A stretch of DNA of 64,000 nucleotides from DLKC01 sp002478885 (GCA_046329585.1 JAXLUI010000001.1:1860001-1924000); one strand, 5' to 3'. Counted from the stretch's first letter, positions 19,011 to 28,220 are shown. The notes: generated by a model from the sequence alone, not told the origin. Translations and numbers: made by a program.

Positions 19011-20069
19011 TCAGGCAGCCTGCACAGGTTTTACAACATACAAAACAGCGAGCATGGATAGTAAAAGCATCATTCCGGTAAGCTGGTGAAACTCGGCAAA
19101 CCACTCAAAAATGCCAAATTGCCCATGCACGATATCTGTACTGCTTAATACCGTTAGAATGCCTAGTAACAACTGCGCCACGACCATTATCAAAGGCCAT
19201 TTTTTTACACGGTTGAAAACGGGTGAATGCTTAACCTTCCTGGCTTTGAACCACCATCCAACAATGAGTGCGGCAAGCACATAAGCAAGCGTACGATGGA
19301 TGAATTGTATGGTAATAAGGTTATGCAAAGCGCTTTCTGAAAATCCATCTTTAAAAAGATCAGCGGGGATGAGGGAGCCATTGATGGTAGGCCATGTTGG
19401 TGCGGCAGATGCGGCTTTTAACCCGGCCATAAAAGCACCATAAACCAATTGCAGTGCGAGTACAATAGTAATAAGGAAAGCCAGCTTTCTTATACCCGGG
19501 CTGGCAACACGCTGGCTGGCCGGGACACGTAGGGAAAGCGCAAACAGGTAAGTGTACCCTATCAGCACCATGGCCGCCATAAAGTGTGTTGCGAGGCTGA
19601 AATGCGTTACATAAACATTTTCCGTATCAATCCCCGTGCTTACCATAATCCAGCCGATAAGGCCCTGCATGCCGCCAAGTACAAACAGCATAACAAGCGG
19701 CAGTATCATCCACTTTTTAAAATATCCTTTAATAAGAAACCAAACAAAGGGAATGAGAAACACGAAGCCCATCAATCTCGCCCAAAGCCGGTGAAACCAT
19801 TCCCAGAAAAAAATGAGCTTGAAGTCTGCGAGGGTAAAATTGTAATTGACATATTTGAACTGCGCAATATTTTTATAGCCTTCAAAAGCTTTTTGCCATT
19901 CAGCCTCGTTTAATGGCGGAAGGGCACCCATAATCGGGTCCCACTCAGTTATGGAAAGCCCCGAGCCGGTTAGCCGGGTTATCCCACCTAACAATACCTG
20001 CACCACGAGCATAAAAACGCCTACCAACAACCAGTTTGCAATAATCTTTTGCTGACGTCCCTCATTCAT
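19011..20069 (-). CDS. ctaA: Heme A synthase CtaA (COX15 family)
   Basis: Oxidises the C8 methyl of heme O to give heme A for aa3-type oxidases, in the inner membrane. 352 aa with eight membrane helices. Conserved heme-ligand histidines are seen in FFWEWFHRLWARLMG, THFSLATHFMAA, QFIHRTLAYVLA and AEFHQLTGMML, and GGITRLTGSGLSITEWDP is the family signature near residue 28. The length and the absence of the paired cysteines fit the COX15-type class. It is divergent from rnhB. No oxidase genes are adjacent. Confidence 0.93.
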   Translation of the reverse strand: MNEGRQQKIIANWLLVGVFMLVVQVLLGGITRLTGSGLSITEWDPIMGALPPLNEAEWQKAFEGYKNIAQFKYVNYNFTLADFKLIFFWEWFHRLWARLMGFVFLIPFVWFLIKGYFKKWMILPLVMLFVLGGMQGLIGWIMVSTGIDTENVYVTHFSLATHFMAAMVLIGYTYLFALSLRVPASQRVASPGIRKLAFLITIVLALQLVYGAFMAGLKAASAAPTWPTINGSLIPADLFKDGFSESALHNLITIQFIHRTLAYVLAALIVGWWFKARKVKHSPVFNRVKKWPLIMVVAQLLLGILTVLSSTDIVHGQFGIFEWFAEFHQLTGMMLLLSMLAVLYVVKPVQAA

Positions 20070-20191
20070 AATTGCGCTTTTTTAAGCCTGCTGACTGCAA
20101 AGCCAGGGGCCGCAAAGTTACCGGCAACAGTAATGTGAATTTATTTTTGCAGAAAGTTTATGGGCATATTTCGATATTCGTGTTACAAATC

Positions 20192-20797
20192 ATGCTCAAA
20201 CCATTTTTTCTGGAAGGCGTTGTGGAAGCAGGCTGCGATGAGGCCGGCAGAGGCTGCTATGCCGGGCCGGTATTTGCAGCCGCGGTAATATTGAAACCAG
20301 AATTTCATCACCCGTTGTTAAACGACAGCAAACAGGTGCCGCCGCCCGTACGGAGTGAACTCCGCGCTTATATTGAAACCTACGCGGTCGCGTATAGTGT
20401 TGCGATGGTTGATAATGAGGAGATCGATTCTATCAATATTCTGAAAGCTTCCTTCAAGGCAATGCACCTTGCATTAAACAAACTTCCGGTAAGACCGGTG
20501 CGGTTACTGATCGACGGCAATCGCTTTGTACCCTACAATAACCTCGAACATCACTGTATTATAAAAGGCGACGGCATCTATGCAAGCATCGCGGCGGCAA
20601 GCATACTGGCTAAGACCTACCGCGATGAGTACATGATAAAACTGCATGAAGAGTTCCCACACTACCTGTGGAACAGGAACAAAGGCTATGGTACCGCAGA
20701 TCACCGCAAAGCGATCGATGACTACGGCATTTGTAAATACCACCGCAAGAGTTTCAATATTATGGGAAACCAGGTAGAGATGGATTTCCGGGAATAA
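20192..20797 (+). CDS. rnhB: Ribonuclease HII
   Basis: 201 aa from the ATG at 20192; the open frame runs back to 20072, but those residues do not look like RNase H. It cleaves RNA-DNA hybrids and excises misinserted ribonucleotides. The catalytic acids are visible: GCDEAGRGCYAGPV with Asp-Glu near residues 15-16, the LLIDGNR Asp, and the SILAKTYRDEYM Asp. The 3' end meets the convergent YrdC-family gene with only 5 bp between the stops. Confidence 0.95.
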   Translation: MLKPFFLEGVVEAGCDEAGRGCYAGPVFAAAVILKPEFHHPLLNDSKQVPPPVRSELRAYIETYAVAYSVAMVDNEEIDSINILKASFKAMHLALNKLPVRPVRLLIDGNRFVPYNNLEHHCIIKGDGIYASIAAASILAKTYRDEYMIKLHEEFPHYLWNRNKGYGTADHRKAIDDYGICKYHRKSFNIMGNQVEMDFRE

Positions 20798-20802
20798 GCT
20801 GT

Positions 20803-21417
20803 TTATACAACTTCCTCCCATTTGCCCGCACCCATTCTTGTTACAAAGTATGCTTCAGTTGTGCAGTCAACTATGGTGGAGGGGATCATTCCCCCGATAC
20901 CACCATCAATTACAATATCAACAAGATTCTTAAAATTTTCGTGGATCAGGTCCGGGTCCGTATATTCCTCAACCATTTCGCCCGGCAAAGAGGCGGAAAG
21001 AATGGGTCTGTCCAAAGAAGAGATAATGGCTCTGGCAATGTTATTATCAGGCACGCGCAGACCGATGGTATTTTTTTTGCTCTTGAGTATTTTCGGCACT
21101 TCTTTACTCGCCGGCAGAATAAAAGTATAAGGGCCTGGCAAGTGACTTTTTAATAAACGATACAGCGGCGTGGATATGCTCTTGCTGTACTTGCTAAGGT
21201 CACTGAGATCGTAACACACAAAACTCAATTGCGCCTTTTGCGGGTCAACATGTTTAATACGGCATATGCGCTCTACGGCCTTATGCTGAAAGATATCGCA
21301 GCCAAGCCCATAGATAGTGTCGGTAGGATAAACAATAACGCCCCCATCCATCAGGCACTGCCTGACAGTTTCAATATGCCTCGGCTGAGGATCGTCCGGG
21401 TGAATATGCAACAGCAT
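20803..21417 (-). CDS. Sua5/YciO/YrdC/YwlC family protein
   Basis: 204 aa covering a single YrdC domain: YPTDTIYGLGCD near residue 31 is the ATP/carbonate-binding signature, then KSHLPGPYTFIL and TIGLRVPD. YrdC (TsaC) enzymes make threonylcarbamoyl-AMP for the tRNA t6A modification. The CRIKHVDPQKAQLSFVCYDLSDLSKYS segment looks more like the YciO branch, whose role is less certain. I therefore call the family and not tsaC. Confidence 0.85.
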   Translation of the reverse strand: MLLHIHPDDPQPRHIETVRQCLMDGGVIVYPTDTIYGLGCDIFQHKAVERICRIKHVDPQKAQLSFVCYDLSDLSKYSKSISTPLYRLLKSHLPGPYTFILPASKEVPKILKSKKNTIGLRVPDNNIARAIISSLDRPILSASLPGEMVEEYTDPDLIHENFKNLVDIVIDGGIGGMIPSTIVDCTTEAYFVTRMGAGKWEEVV

Positions 21418-21583
21418 GCAGTAAAAATAAATGATAATCGGCAGCCGGAACCTGATAAAAAGCAGCTTACCGCATTTTTCTTTAGCCAGAAAAAAAACGA
21501 CCTGCTGCAGTTGGGGTATTTATCAAAAACTCATCTTTGCCTTAACAATTTCTTCATAGTAAATTTGCTCAAAACTCCTTGTC

Positions 21584-22468
21584 ATGCAGCTACGCCCAGT
21601 CGATGTTGTCAATAACATTGCGCCTGAAGACTTCAGGAAAAACTATTTTCAACCCAATATTCCGGTTGTTATTAAAGACCACGCAAAACAATGGCCTGCT
21701 TACAGGAAATGGAACTGGAGTTACCTGAAAGAAGTTGCAGGAGAAAAAAGAGTGGGTATCTACAACAATATAAAAAGCGACGCTTACACACCAATCAATA
21801 AAGCCGACGATTATACAACATTTGGCGATTATGTCGATATGATTCAAAAAGGCCCGGCCGCATGGCGCATATTTCTCTTCAATATTTTCACACATGCACC
21901 GCAGTTAAAAGAAGACTTTACATGGCCCGATCAATTGATGAAAGGTTTTGTAAAACAAATGCCCATGTTGTTTACCGGCGGCCAGGGTTCTATCACGCAT
22001 ATGCATTTCGATATAGATCTCAGCCATATTGTACATACGCAGTTTCTTGGCCGCAAAAGAGTCTTGCTTTTTCCCTATAACGAGCAACACAAACTCTATC
22101 GCAAACCCTTTGAGGTATTGAGCCTCGCAGATTTCAGCAACTATTATGATCCGGAAAAAAGTAAGCTCGACACCAATAAATTCCCCGCAGTGAAACATGC
22201 CAATGGTTTTGAGATAACACTCGAACATGGCGACACGCTCTTTATGCCTGGCGGCTACTGGCACCATATGGAATATTTAGATAGCGGCTTTGCCATGAGT
22301 CTGCGCGCACTCAACCCGAGCGTAAGCGGCAAACTAAAAGGAGCATGGAATTTATTTGGTATGCGCAGCATTGATACGCTAATGAAAAAAACAGCACCCG
22401 TGAAATGGTACGGCTGGAAAGAAAAACACATCTACAATGCTGCCAATAAAACGCTGGCTACTGCATAG
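21584..22468 (+). CDS. JmjC/cupin-8 type oxygenase-like protein
   Basis: 294 aa with a cupin-like JmjC fold. The N-terminal FRKNYFQPNIPVVIKDHAKQW is typical of cupin_8 proteins. Iron-binding residues are present: His and Asp in THMHFDIDLSH (about residues 141-148) and a distal His in MPGGYWHHMEY (about 222-228). Family members are Fe(II)/2-oxoglutarate oxygenases such as protein or small-molecule hydroxylases; the substrate here is unknown. It is monocistronic and convergent with hemH. Confidence 0.85.
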   Translation: MQLRPVDVVNNIAPEDFRKNYFQPNIPVVIKDHAKQWPAYRKWNWSYLKEVAGEKRVGIYNNIKSDAYTPINKADDYTTFGDYVDMIQKGPAAWRIFLFNIFTHAPQLKEDFTWPDQLMKGFVKQMPMLFTGGQGSITHMHFDIDLSHIVHTQFLGRKRVLLFPYNEQHKLYRKPFEVLSLADFSNYYDPEKSKLDTNKFPAVKHANGFEITLEHGDTLFMPGGYWHHMEYLDSGFAMSLRALNPSVSGKLKGAWNLFGMRSIDTLMKKTAPVKWYGWKEKHIYNAANKTLATA

Positions 22469-22530
22469 GATAATAATGCCCCCAGGCCCACCCGTTTTTT
22501 AAAAGATCATGTCCCGGGCTTTTGTCTTCT

Positions 22531-22560
22531 ATGGCATCGTTCCTTGCGTCGCACACTTCA
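22531..22560 (-). repeat. Dispersed intergenic element
   Basis: ATGGCATCG followed by CCTTGCGTCGCACACTT. It has the ATGGCATCG end and the GCGTCGCAC core joined with only a short spacer. Convergent gap between the cupin gene and hemH. Confidence 0.6.
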
Positions 22561-22631
22561 ATGGCTGAATTCAGGATGATCAATACCGGTACATTTTCAA
22601 ACAAGCATTGTGGACGCGCTACGAATCATCG

Positions 22632-22656
22632 CCAAAGTGAGTGACATAATCCCGCA
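22632..22656 (+). repeat. Dispersed intergenic element, degenerate copy
   Basis: CCAAAGTGAGTGACATAATC resembles the copy at 58311-58340 (AAGTGAGTGACACAAC). It lies 75 bp from the copy at 22531 and in the opposite orientation. Confidence 0.4.
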
Positions 22657-22697
22657 CATAAGAGAGCACGAAGTATAAATGCCCGCAAACAAAAAAG

Positions 22698-23726
22698 CTA
22701 ATCTGCCTGTTGCAATGCCTTAATATATTTTGTGATGGCCAAAACCCAAAGCGGGTGCGTGTTCAGGCAGGGGATCATTTCAAAACTTTCGCCGCCGGCA
22801 TGCAGAAAAATTTCCTTTCCTTCCTCAGCGATCTCTTCGAGTGTTTCAAGACAATCGCTTACAAAGGCCGGGCAGGCAACAAGTAATTTTTTCACGCCTT
22901 CGCCGGGCAATTCGGCAAGGCGCTGCGCTGTATAAGGGGTTAACCATTTATCGCGTCCAAGGCGTGATTGAAAAGTTTGCTCCACTCTATCGGAAGGCAG
23001 GTCAAGCGCCATAGTCGTAAGCGCCGTGGTAACAAAAGTCTGGTGACGGTAACATTGTGCATGCGCCGTTGAAGGCACATTGCAGCAGTCATTCATTTTT
23101 AAACAATGGCTTTTTGTTGTATCGCCTTTGTAAATGTGGCGTTCAGGAACACCATGATAACTGAACAGTAGTTTGTCGAAATCGTTGCTGAGATGCGGTT
23201 TTATACTTTCTGCAAGCGCATGTATATAATCGGCATTGTCGTAATAAGGCTGCACCGTCTTTAGCGAAAATTTATAATGATACTTCTTGTGTATTTCCTG
23301 CATGTATTCAACAGCAGTTTCATAACTGCTCATGGCATAGTGCGGGTACAAAGGCACCATTATCACTTCTTCAAGATGGGGATTCAATTGCAACAATGCA
23401 TCATACGCTGCCCTTGGCGATGGATTTCCATAGCGCATGGCAATAACAACCGGCTCCTCAAAATGCTGCTGCAATGCTTGCTGCAACTGTTTGGTAAGTG
23501 CAATCAGCGGCGAGCCTTCTTTCCACCAGATCGACCTGTAGGCCGCTGCGCTCTTCGGCGCACGAAACGGAACGATGATTCCTTTTACCAGCAATGTGCG
23601 GGGAATATAGGGCATGTCAATAACCTTTTCATCCATCAGAAACTCCCTGAGATAGCGGCGCACATCTTTCACTTCAGTGCTGTCGGGCGAGCCAAGATTC
23701 ACGAGTACAATGCCTCTTTTGTTCAT
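22698..23726 (-). CDS. hemH: Ferrochelatase
   Basis: Inserts Fe2+ into protoporphyrin IX, the last step of protoheme synthesis. 342 aa, full length. NLGSPDSTEVKDVRRYLREFL at the N terminus is the family start. Catalytic His lies in FSYHGVPERH (about residue 197); the conserved Glu lies in CLETLEEI near 275. The cysteines in NDCCNVPS and AQCYRHQ resemble those of [2Fe-2S]-type ferrochelatases, but this is not certain. Together with ctaA nearby it suggests active heme metabolism, though the two are not in one operon. Confidence 0.96.
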   Translation of the reverse strand: MNKRGIVLVNLGSPDSTEVKDVRRYLREFLMDEKVIDMPYIPRTLLVKGIIVPFRAPKSAAAYRSIWWKEGSPLIALTKQLQQALQQHFEEPVVIAMRYGNPSPRAAYDALLQLNPHLEEVIMVPLYPHYAMSSYETAVEYMQEIHKKYHYKFSLKTVQPYYDNADYIHALAESIKPHLSNDFDKLLFSYHGVPERHIYKGDTTKSHCLKMNDCCNVPSTAHAQCYRHQTFVTTALTTMALDLPSDRVEQTFQSRLGRDKWLTPYTAQRLAELPGEGVKKLLVACPAFVSDCLETLEEIAEEGKEIFLHAGGESFEMIPCLNTHPLWVLAITKYIKALQQAD

Positions 23727-23906
23727 GCTTTACGTTTTGCGTTGCAAATGTAAAAGAACAACATTCCAATATAAAAGTTGCCCAGGAGAACGATTTGTTT
23801 TGCCCGCAGTGTAAAAATGACAATCACCTGATGTTTAAAATAAGAGCTGCCACGCACGCCGCTACATAAACGAACGGTTCGCGCATACCGTCAAACGCAG
23901 TCGGCT

Positions 23907-24278
23907 TTAAAGGCCTGTCAGTTGAATAATTTTGGGAATAAAAATGATGCAGCCGGTAACCGCACTCATAATAGCAGCCCACAACACAGCGGCCGCACAC
24001 ATGTCCTTTACTTTTTTAATGATGGGATGATATTCTGCATGTACAAGGTTGCAGAGCTGCTCAATTGCTGCGTTCACCATCTCAAGCGCAATGACCAAAC
24101 CTATACAAAATGATATGGCCAGCCATTCGCCTTCAGACAATCCAAAATATATTCCGGATGCACACGCCAGCAAAGCGGAGAACAGGTGAATTTCACCATT
24201 GCGGTCTTTCAGAAAAAAATGGAACATACCATTGAATGCATGGCCGAAAGAATGAAGCAGGCTTTGTTTCTTTTGCAT
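23907..24278 (-). CDS. Diacylglycerol/undecaprenol kinase family membrane protein
   Basis: 123 aa with three membrane helices. The family signature is clear: EMVNAAIEQLCNLV followed by KKVKDMCAAAVL (about residues 65-95). Members phosphorylate diacylglycerol or, in many Gram-positive and Bacteroidota relatives, undecaprenol for recycling of the lipid carrier. Which substrate applies here is not decidable. The stop of this gene and the start of the next minus-strand gene downstream are separate; likely monocistronic or read from hemH's far side. Confidence 0.88.
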   Translation of the reverse strand: MQKKQSLLHSFGHAFNGMFHFFLKDRNGEIHLFSALLACASGIYFGLSEGEWLAISFCIGLVIALEMVNAAIEQLCNLVHAEYHPIIKKVKDMCAAAVLWAAIMSAVTGCIIFIPKIIQLTGL

Positions 24279-24300
24279 AAGCTGATTGTTTGAACTTGTT

Positions 24301-24879
24301 CTATTGTGCCGGGGGGTATGCAGGACGTCTTTTTTTATTCAGCCATGTATACAATACAAAATGGATCAGTATAACGGCAATACAACCAACCCAGGCAATG
24401 GCTATCATCGTAACGAGGTTGCTTTCTCTTTTTTCTACTTCTTCCAGCGACCAGCCTACAGCAACAAATGCGGCTTTTTCGTTGGTTGTATGTTCTACCA
24501 CCAACGCCATTCTTACACCTGCACGCGGTTGCCAGGTCAGCACATCTTCCTGGTTGGCCTTTGCATAGTCTGATACGCCTGTGGGTATTATGGGAGCCTT
24601 TCCATCCAGTACGCCGGTTGATAACACTAACGATCCGTTTGCAGCATATATGCTTACAAAAATGCCCAGGCTTTTACTGATTTCCTCGTCGGCTGCAGGC
24701 AAAAGCTTTTCATACGATTCCCTGTTGTTGATCTTCGCCGCGATATCCCTGGCAATCTGCAATTGCTGATCGTTGGCAGCACTTCTGTGCGCCTGCTGAA
24801 CCGTGGCATAAATAGTTAACATAAGCACCGAAACAACCATCGCCGCAGCGAAGTGCATTAACATAGTTGTAATTTTCAT
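24301..24879 (-). CDS. Hypothetical two-TM protein with extracytoplasmic sensor-like domain
   Basis: 192 aa from the ATG at 24879; the frame opens at a TTG two codons earlier. The first membrane helix is residues 4-24 and the second about 157-178, followed by a short basic tail (NKKRRPAYPPAQ). The 130-aa external part (SLGIFVSIYAANGSLVLSTG, GVRMALVVEH) looks like a small PAS/CACHE-type sensor fold with no signalling output domain. Function unknown. The dgkA-like gene starts 22 bp after its stop, so the two may form an operon. Confidence 0.65.
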   Translation of the reverse strand: MKITTMLMHFAAAMVVSVLMLTIYATVQQAHRSAANDQQLQIARDIAAKINNRESYEKLLPAADEEISKSLGIFVSIYAANGSLVLSTGVLDGKAPIIPTGVSDYAKANQEDVLTWQPRAGVRMALVVEHTTNEKAAFVAVGWSLEEVEKRESNLVTMIAIAWVGCIAVILIHFVLYTWLNKKRRPAYPPAQ

Positions 24880-25066
24880 AGCCAAAGTTTTAGCATAAAT
24901 AGCTTTTATAAATGGTTTAATCCTTTTCGGGCGCTCGGTGCGCAGCTACCGGTCGATAGGGTATCGCACGGTGTCATGCCATATTGCTGCTTCCTGTGCG
25001 ATAAAGTTTGCATGTTGTATTCTATGTAGCCGCTTTTTCCCGGATCAAAAAGTATACTTCAATCAA

Positions 25067-26896
25067 TTATAAAACCACTTCTGCAGAACCACGCGGCAAA
25101 GACGGATGGTACCAGTTCACTTTCCGGCTGGCATACATAACGATCGAGAGTACCACAAACAAACCAATACTGCCTACAAGCAGGGCGGAATCTTCAAGCC
25201 TTATCAGGATAAAGATGAAACCATAAAGCGTAACAAGTACCGAAGCGAAAATGGCCGCGATCTTCCAACTGGCAAAATGGCTTTTTGCATATAAGACGAT
25301 CATGAGCACGGTCGACGTTGCAGCGATAAGGTAAGCAATATCAAACAACAAATATTCGCTGATCGAAAGCAGTAAGGTAAAGAAAATGACCAGCGACAAA
25401 CCCACCAGCACATATTGCACCGGGTGAAATGGCCTTTTCTGCATAATCTCCACGATAAAGAATAAAGAAAAGGTAAGCCCGATAAACAATATCGCGTATT
25501 TGATGCTCCGGTCGGTTTTCGCATACTGATCTGCCGGTTGTACCATCGTTACACCAAAAGCAAAATTGTTTTTGTTGAGGTTGAAACTGGTGAACGAATT
25601 TGCAAACGGAAGATTGGCGTTATTAAAACTCCATTTGGCGGTAAAGCCGTCATCATTAACCGTTCTTTCGACCGGCAAAGTATTCCCATCGAAAGAAGGG
25701 CTGTTCCACGAAGATTGAAGAAAAAAACTGCTGTTCGCCGCAAGGGGAACAAAATGCAATTGCTCACTTCCCCTCAGTTTTACCGAGCAGTTAAAATCAA
25801 GGCTTTTGCCGGTATCGGCCATGGTGAGTTTGATAGGCGCTGATAACCCGGCGCTGTCTATTTCGTTTGAAGGAATGCCGGGTGACAATTCAATTTTTTC
25901 TCCGTTAACAACCAGGCCGATCTTTTCTTCTATTCCCCTGAAGTCGGAAATACCAATACAGATTTTCGACTCTTCAGGGTGCAGCGTTACAGAATCAGGC
26001 ATTTCCGGAAGGCCGATGGTAAAGCTGCCTTTGCTGCTTACTTCGGTTTTATACAGTAATACCTTGTAAATAGATCTCGGACGCTCTTCGGGTAATATAT
26101 TGCCGGTAACGGAGAGGTTTTCGGGTAAAATAAAAACGTTGCCTTTGATAAGCTGCGGTTTGCCATCCGGCCCGGTGGTTTTTTGTGTATAGGGCATACA
26201 GATATAAGGCCCGCTCAGCGTTTGTCTTGACGCCCATTTGTCCGTCACTTCCTGTACCACTTCATGCTGCCTTGTCTCCCTTTCCGCCACAAGGTTTGAT
26301 ACAAAGAGTGTGGGAATAAGCATAACGAGAATAAGTACGCCGGTGATCACGGCTTTGATAAGTGTCTTATTACTGTTGGTATCATGCGGCAGGGCCGCTG
26401 CAATAGCTGGTTGTTCGTGCGTTTCCATATTTATGTTGATTTGTGTTTGAAGAAAATCGCGATCGTGGCTGTTGAGGGTAAAATATTGCTGAAGCGCCCG
26501 GAAATTGAGGGCCAGTGCAATAAGGCTGCAGCCATAAAGTACAGCCGTTGCCAATGATGCCGATGCTATAAAATCGGGCCAGTAGTTGTCGTTATAATAA
26601 TCCGACGTATTGAGGTTGGCAAACAACAACCCGTAAGGCGTAGTAAGCAGGAAATTGATGGCAGAAAAAGCAACTATTTTTCCGGTTGTTTGCAGTGCTG
26701 TCTTTTCAAGTTGCAGAAGGGCTATATTAAGCAGTAACAAGACCGGGAGGCTGCAAACGATCGATACTAAAAAAGAACCCACAAATGCCACCACTGCAAA
26801 CTCAGCTTCTTTGAGGAGCGAATACACAAATGCCGTCACGGAAAAGATGGTACAGGTGAATAACCAGGTTCTTGATGATATGGAACGGTGAGTCAT
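25067..26896 (-). CDS. creD: CreD-like inner-membrane protein with extra N-terminal membrane domain
   Basis: 609 aa from the ATG at 26896; the frame opens at a GTG inside an inverted repeat. Residues about 157-609 match CreD: helix ITGVLILVMLIPTLFVSNLV, external VQEVTDKWASRQTLSGPYI and YTQKTTGPDG, then about six helices at the C terminus. CreD affects envelope integrity and beta-lactam response in Gram-negatives. Residues 1-156 add four membrane helices not in standard CreD; an internal ATG at 26428 (METHEQP) matches the usual CreD start. So this may be a fusion of two genes or two overlapping translation starts. A winged-helix regulator lies 43 bp upstream. Confidence 0.85.
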   Translation of the reverse strand: MTHRSISSRTWLFTCTIFSVTAFVYSLLKEAEFAVVAFVGSFLVSIVCSLPVLLLLNIALLQLEKTALQTTGKIVAFSAINFLLTTPYGLLFANLNTSDYYNDNYWPDFIASASLATAVLYGCSLIALALNFRALQQYFTLNSHDRDFLQTQININMETHEQPAIAAALPHDTNSNKTLIKAVITGVLILVMLIPTLFVSNLVAERETRQHEVVQEVTDKWASRQTLSGPYICMPYTQKTTGPDGKPQLIKGNVFILPENLSVTGNILPEERPRSIYKVLLYKTEVSSKGSFTIGLPEMPDSVTLHPEESKICIGISDFRGIEEKIGLVVNGEKIELSPGIPSNEIDSAGLSAPIKLTMADTGKSLDFNCSVKLRGSEQLHFVPLAANSSFFLQSSWNSPSFDGNTLPVERTVNDDGFTAKWSFNNANLPFANSFTSFNLNKNNFAFGVTMVQPADQYAKTDRSIKYAILFIGLTFSLFFIVEIMQKRPFHPVQYVLVGLSLVIFFTLLLSISEYLLFDIAYLIAATSTVLMIVLYAKSHFASWKIAAIFASVLVTLYGFIFILIRLEDSALLVGSIGLFVVLSIVMYASRKVNWYHPSLPRGSAEVVL

Positions 26897-26906
26897 AATC
26901 AAAAGC

Positions 26907-26923
26907 ACTTTGTTTTACAAAGT
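26907..26923 (-). promoter_or_regulatory. Inverted repeat at the creD start (operator candidate)
   Basis: ACTTTGT-TTT-ACAAAGT is a perfect inverted repeat with 7-bp arms and a 3-bp spacer. It lies 10 bp upstream of the creD ATG, and on the minus strand TATACTTTG within and beside it resembles the -7 box. A 17-bp relative stands in the same position at 28051-28067. It is probably a site for the winged-helix protein encoded just upstream. Confidence 0.5.
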
Positions 26924-26939
26924 ATACGTACAAAAAAAA

Positions 26940-27239
26940 TTACTTGGCAGACCTGATCATTTGCTCGAGTGCATCAAGATGCATCCTGAATGCTTTCTCC
27001 CCTGCTTTTGTTGCTGCATAAGTTGTGTTTGTTTTCCGGCCGATAAAACCTTTGTTCACTTTAATAAAACCACTCTCCTCCAACGCTTTCAGGTGACTGG
27101 CAAGGTTACCATCAGTTACCTGGATCAGTTCTTTAAGTTGGTTAAAATTGATTTCAGCATTCACCATCAGCGCACTCATAATGCCCAGGCGCACACGGCT
27201 GTCAAATGCTTTATTCAGATTTTCTATCGGATTCTTCAT
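26940..27239 (-). CDS. Winged-helix transcriptional regulator
   Basis: 99 aa consisting of one winged-helix domain of the ArsR/MarR-like HTH_27 type: RLGIMSALMVNAEINFNQLKELI, recognition helix TDGNLASHLKALEESGFI, and wing NKGFIGRKTNTTYAATKAG. No metal-binding cysteines and no ligand domain are seen, so it probably acts as a small dimeric repressor. It is placed between creD and a membrane-protein gene on the same strand; both of these carry an ACTTTG inverted repeat at their start. Confidence 0.88.
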   Translation of the reverse strand: MKNPIENLNKAFDSRVRLGIMSALMVNAEINFNQLKELIQVTDGNLASHLKALEESGFIKVNKGFIGRKTNTTYAATKAGEKAFRMHLDALEQMIRSAK

Positions 27240-27323
27240 ATAAAAATTTACAGCTCAGCTTTAGATGATGCAAACCTGCATTTGCTTTAACAATGCTCCC
27301 ATCCTGCTGCCGTGCTTGTTGCG

Positions 27324-27350
27324 GTACAAAAGTGCGACGCAAGGAAAGCT
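27324..27350 (+). repeat. Dispersed GTGCGACGCAAC element
   Basis: GTACAAAAGTGCGACGCAAG, then GAAAGCT. It lies between the winged-helix gene and the membrane-protein gene upstream of it. Confidence 0.6.
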
Positions 27351-27381
27351 TCGGCTTTGTGTTAAAGCCCGGCTCAAAAAA

Positions 27382-28044
27382 TTATTTATTGTCACCGCCG
27401 GATTCATATTTTCTCCACATGATCAGGCCATAAATAATATGAAACAGACCAAAGCCAACTGCCCAAAAATAAAGACCATTACCTATAAAGAACAAACTCA
27501 TTATCCCCAGCAAAATCTCTGCATAGCCAAGGTAAGCCGTCTCGGGAAGGGTGTATTTGCTGGCATTGAGTACAGCAATGCCATAAAAAATAAGGCACCC
27601 GGGAGCAATGTAGCCATAGGCGCCGCTGTTCATCAAAGCAAGCAGGAAAATGCCGCCGGCAGCCATCGGCACAAGCACCTGCACCATCAGGCGTCGCGCC
27701 GTTGAACCCCAGATGGGAACATTTGTTTTTTTGCTGCGAATCCAGGTAAACAAAAAGGCAAGTATGAATGCAGCGGCAAAAGTGAATATGGCTACCTGGA
27801 ACAATGAATTACCCATCCAGTCCTTAACCGACACAACAACTGCGCGGCTATCGGTCGTACTATTAAAGCTGCTGTCGCTAAATTTATTGGCCTCAATAAT
27901 ACCATTGGCAAACCATGCGCCGGCTAACCCGCAGCAGCCTGCGGCAATGCCGCTTAACCCGCTCAGACTAATGAAACGGCTGCTGCGCTCCATCATTTGC
28001 CTGATATCTTTTAATGTATCTAAATGCTGATTCTGATCATTCAT
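27382..28044 (-). CDS. Hypothetical membrane protein
   Basis: 220 aa from the ATG at 28044 (MNDQNQHLDTLKDIRQMMERSSRFISLSG); the frame opens at a TTG within the upstream inverted repeat. It has about six membrane helices: two in residues 30-105, and four between 115 and 210. The DIRxMMERSSRFISLSGLSG start is familiar from Bacteroidota membrane proteins encoded next to winged-helix regulators, but no function is known to me. It is the first gene of the group with the regulator and creD. Confidence 0.75.
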   Translation of the reverse strand: MNDQNQHLDTLKDIRQMMERSSRFISLSGLSGIAAGCCGLAGAWFANGIIEANKFSDSSFNSTTDSRAVVVSVKDWMGNSLFQVAIFTFAAAFILAFLFTWIRSKKTNVPIWGSTARRLMVQVLVPMAAGGIFLLALMNSGAYGYIAPGCLIFYGIAVLNASKYTLPETAYLGYAEILLGIMSLFFIGNGLYFWAVGFGLFHIIYGLIMWRKYESGGDNK

Positions 28045-28050
28045 AAAAGC

Positions 28051-28067
28051 ACTTTGTAGTTCAAAGT
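28051..28067 (-). promoter_or_regulatory. Inverted repeat at the membrane-protein start (operator candidate)
   Basis: ACTTTG-TAGTT-CAAAGT has the same total length of 17 bp as the creD site and the same ACTTTGT left end. It begins 6 bp upstream of the ATG at 28044. On the minus strand TTACTTTG is a one-mismatch -7 box. Confidence 0.45.
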
Positions 28068-28220
28068 AATTATACAATATTCATACTGCCAAATAATTTT
28101 TCTGCTCGCAGCAACGGTTTAATACCACTGGGTAAAGCCGGGCCCGGCTGTTAAAAAAAGAGGACTGAACACAAGTCACCGCAATATTCTGTTTCTTTGC
28201 GCCACTTTAAAACCAGAGTT

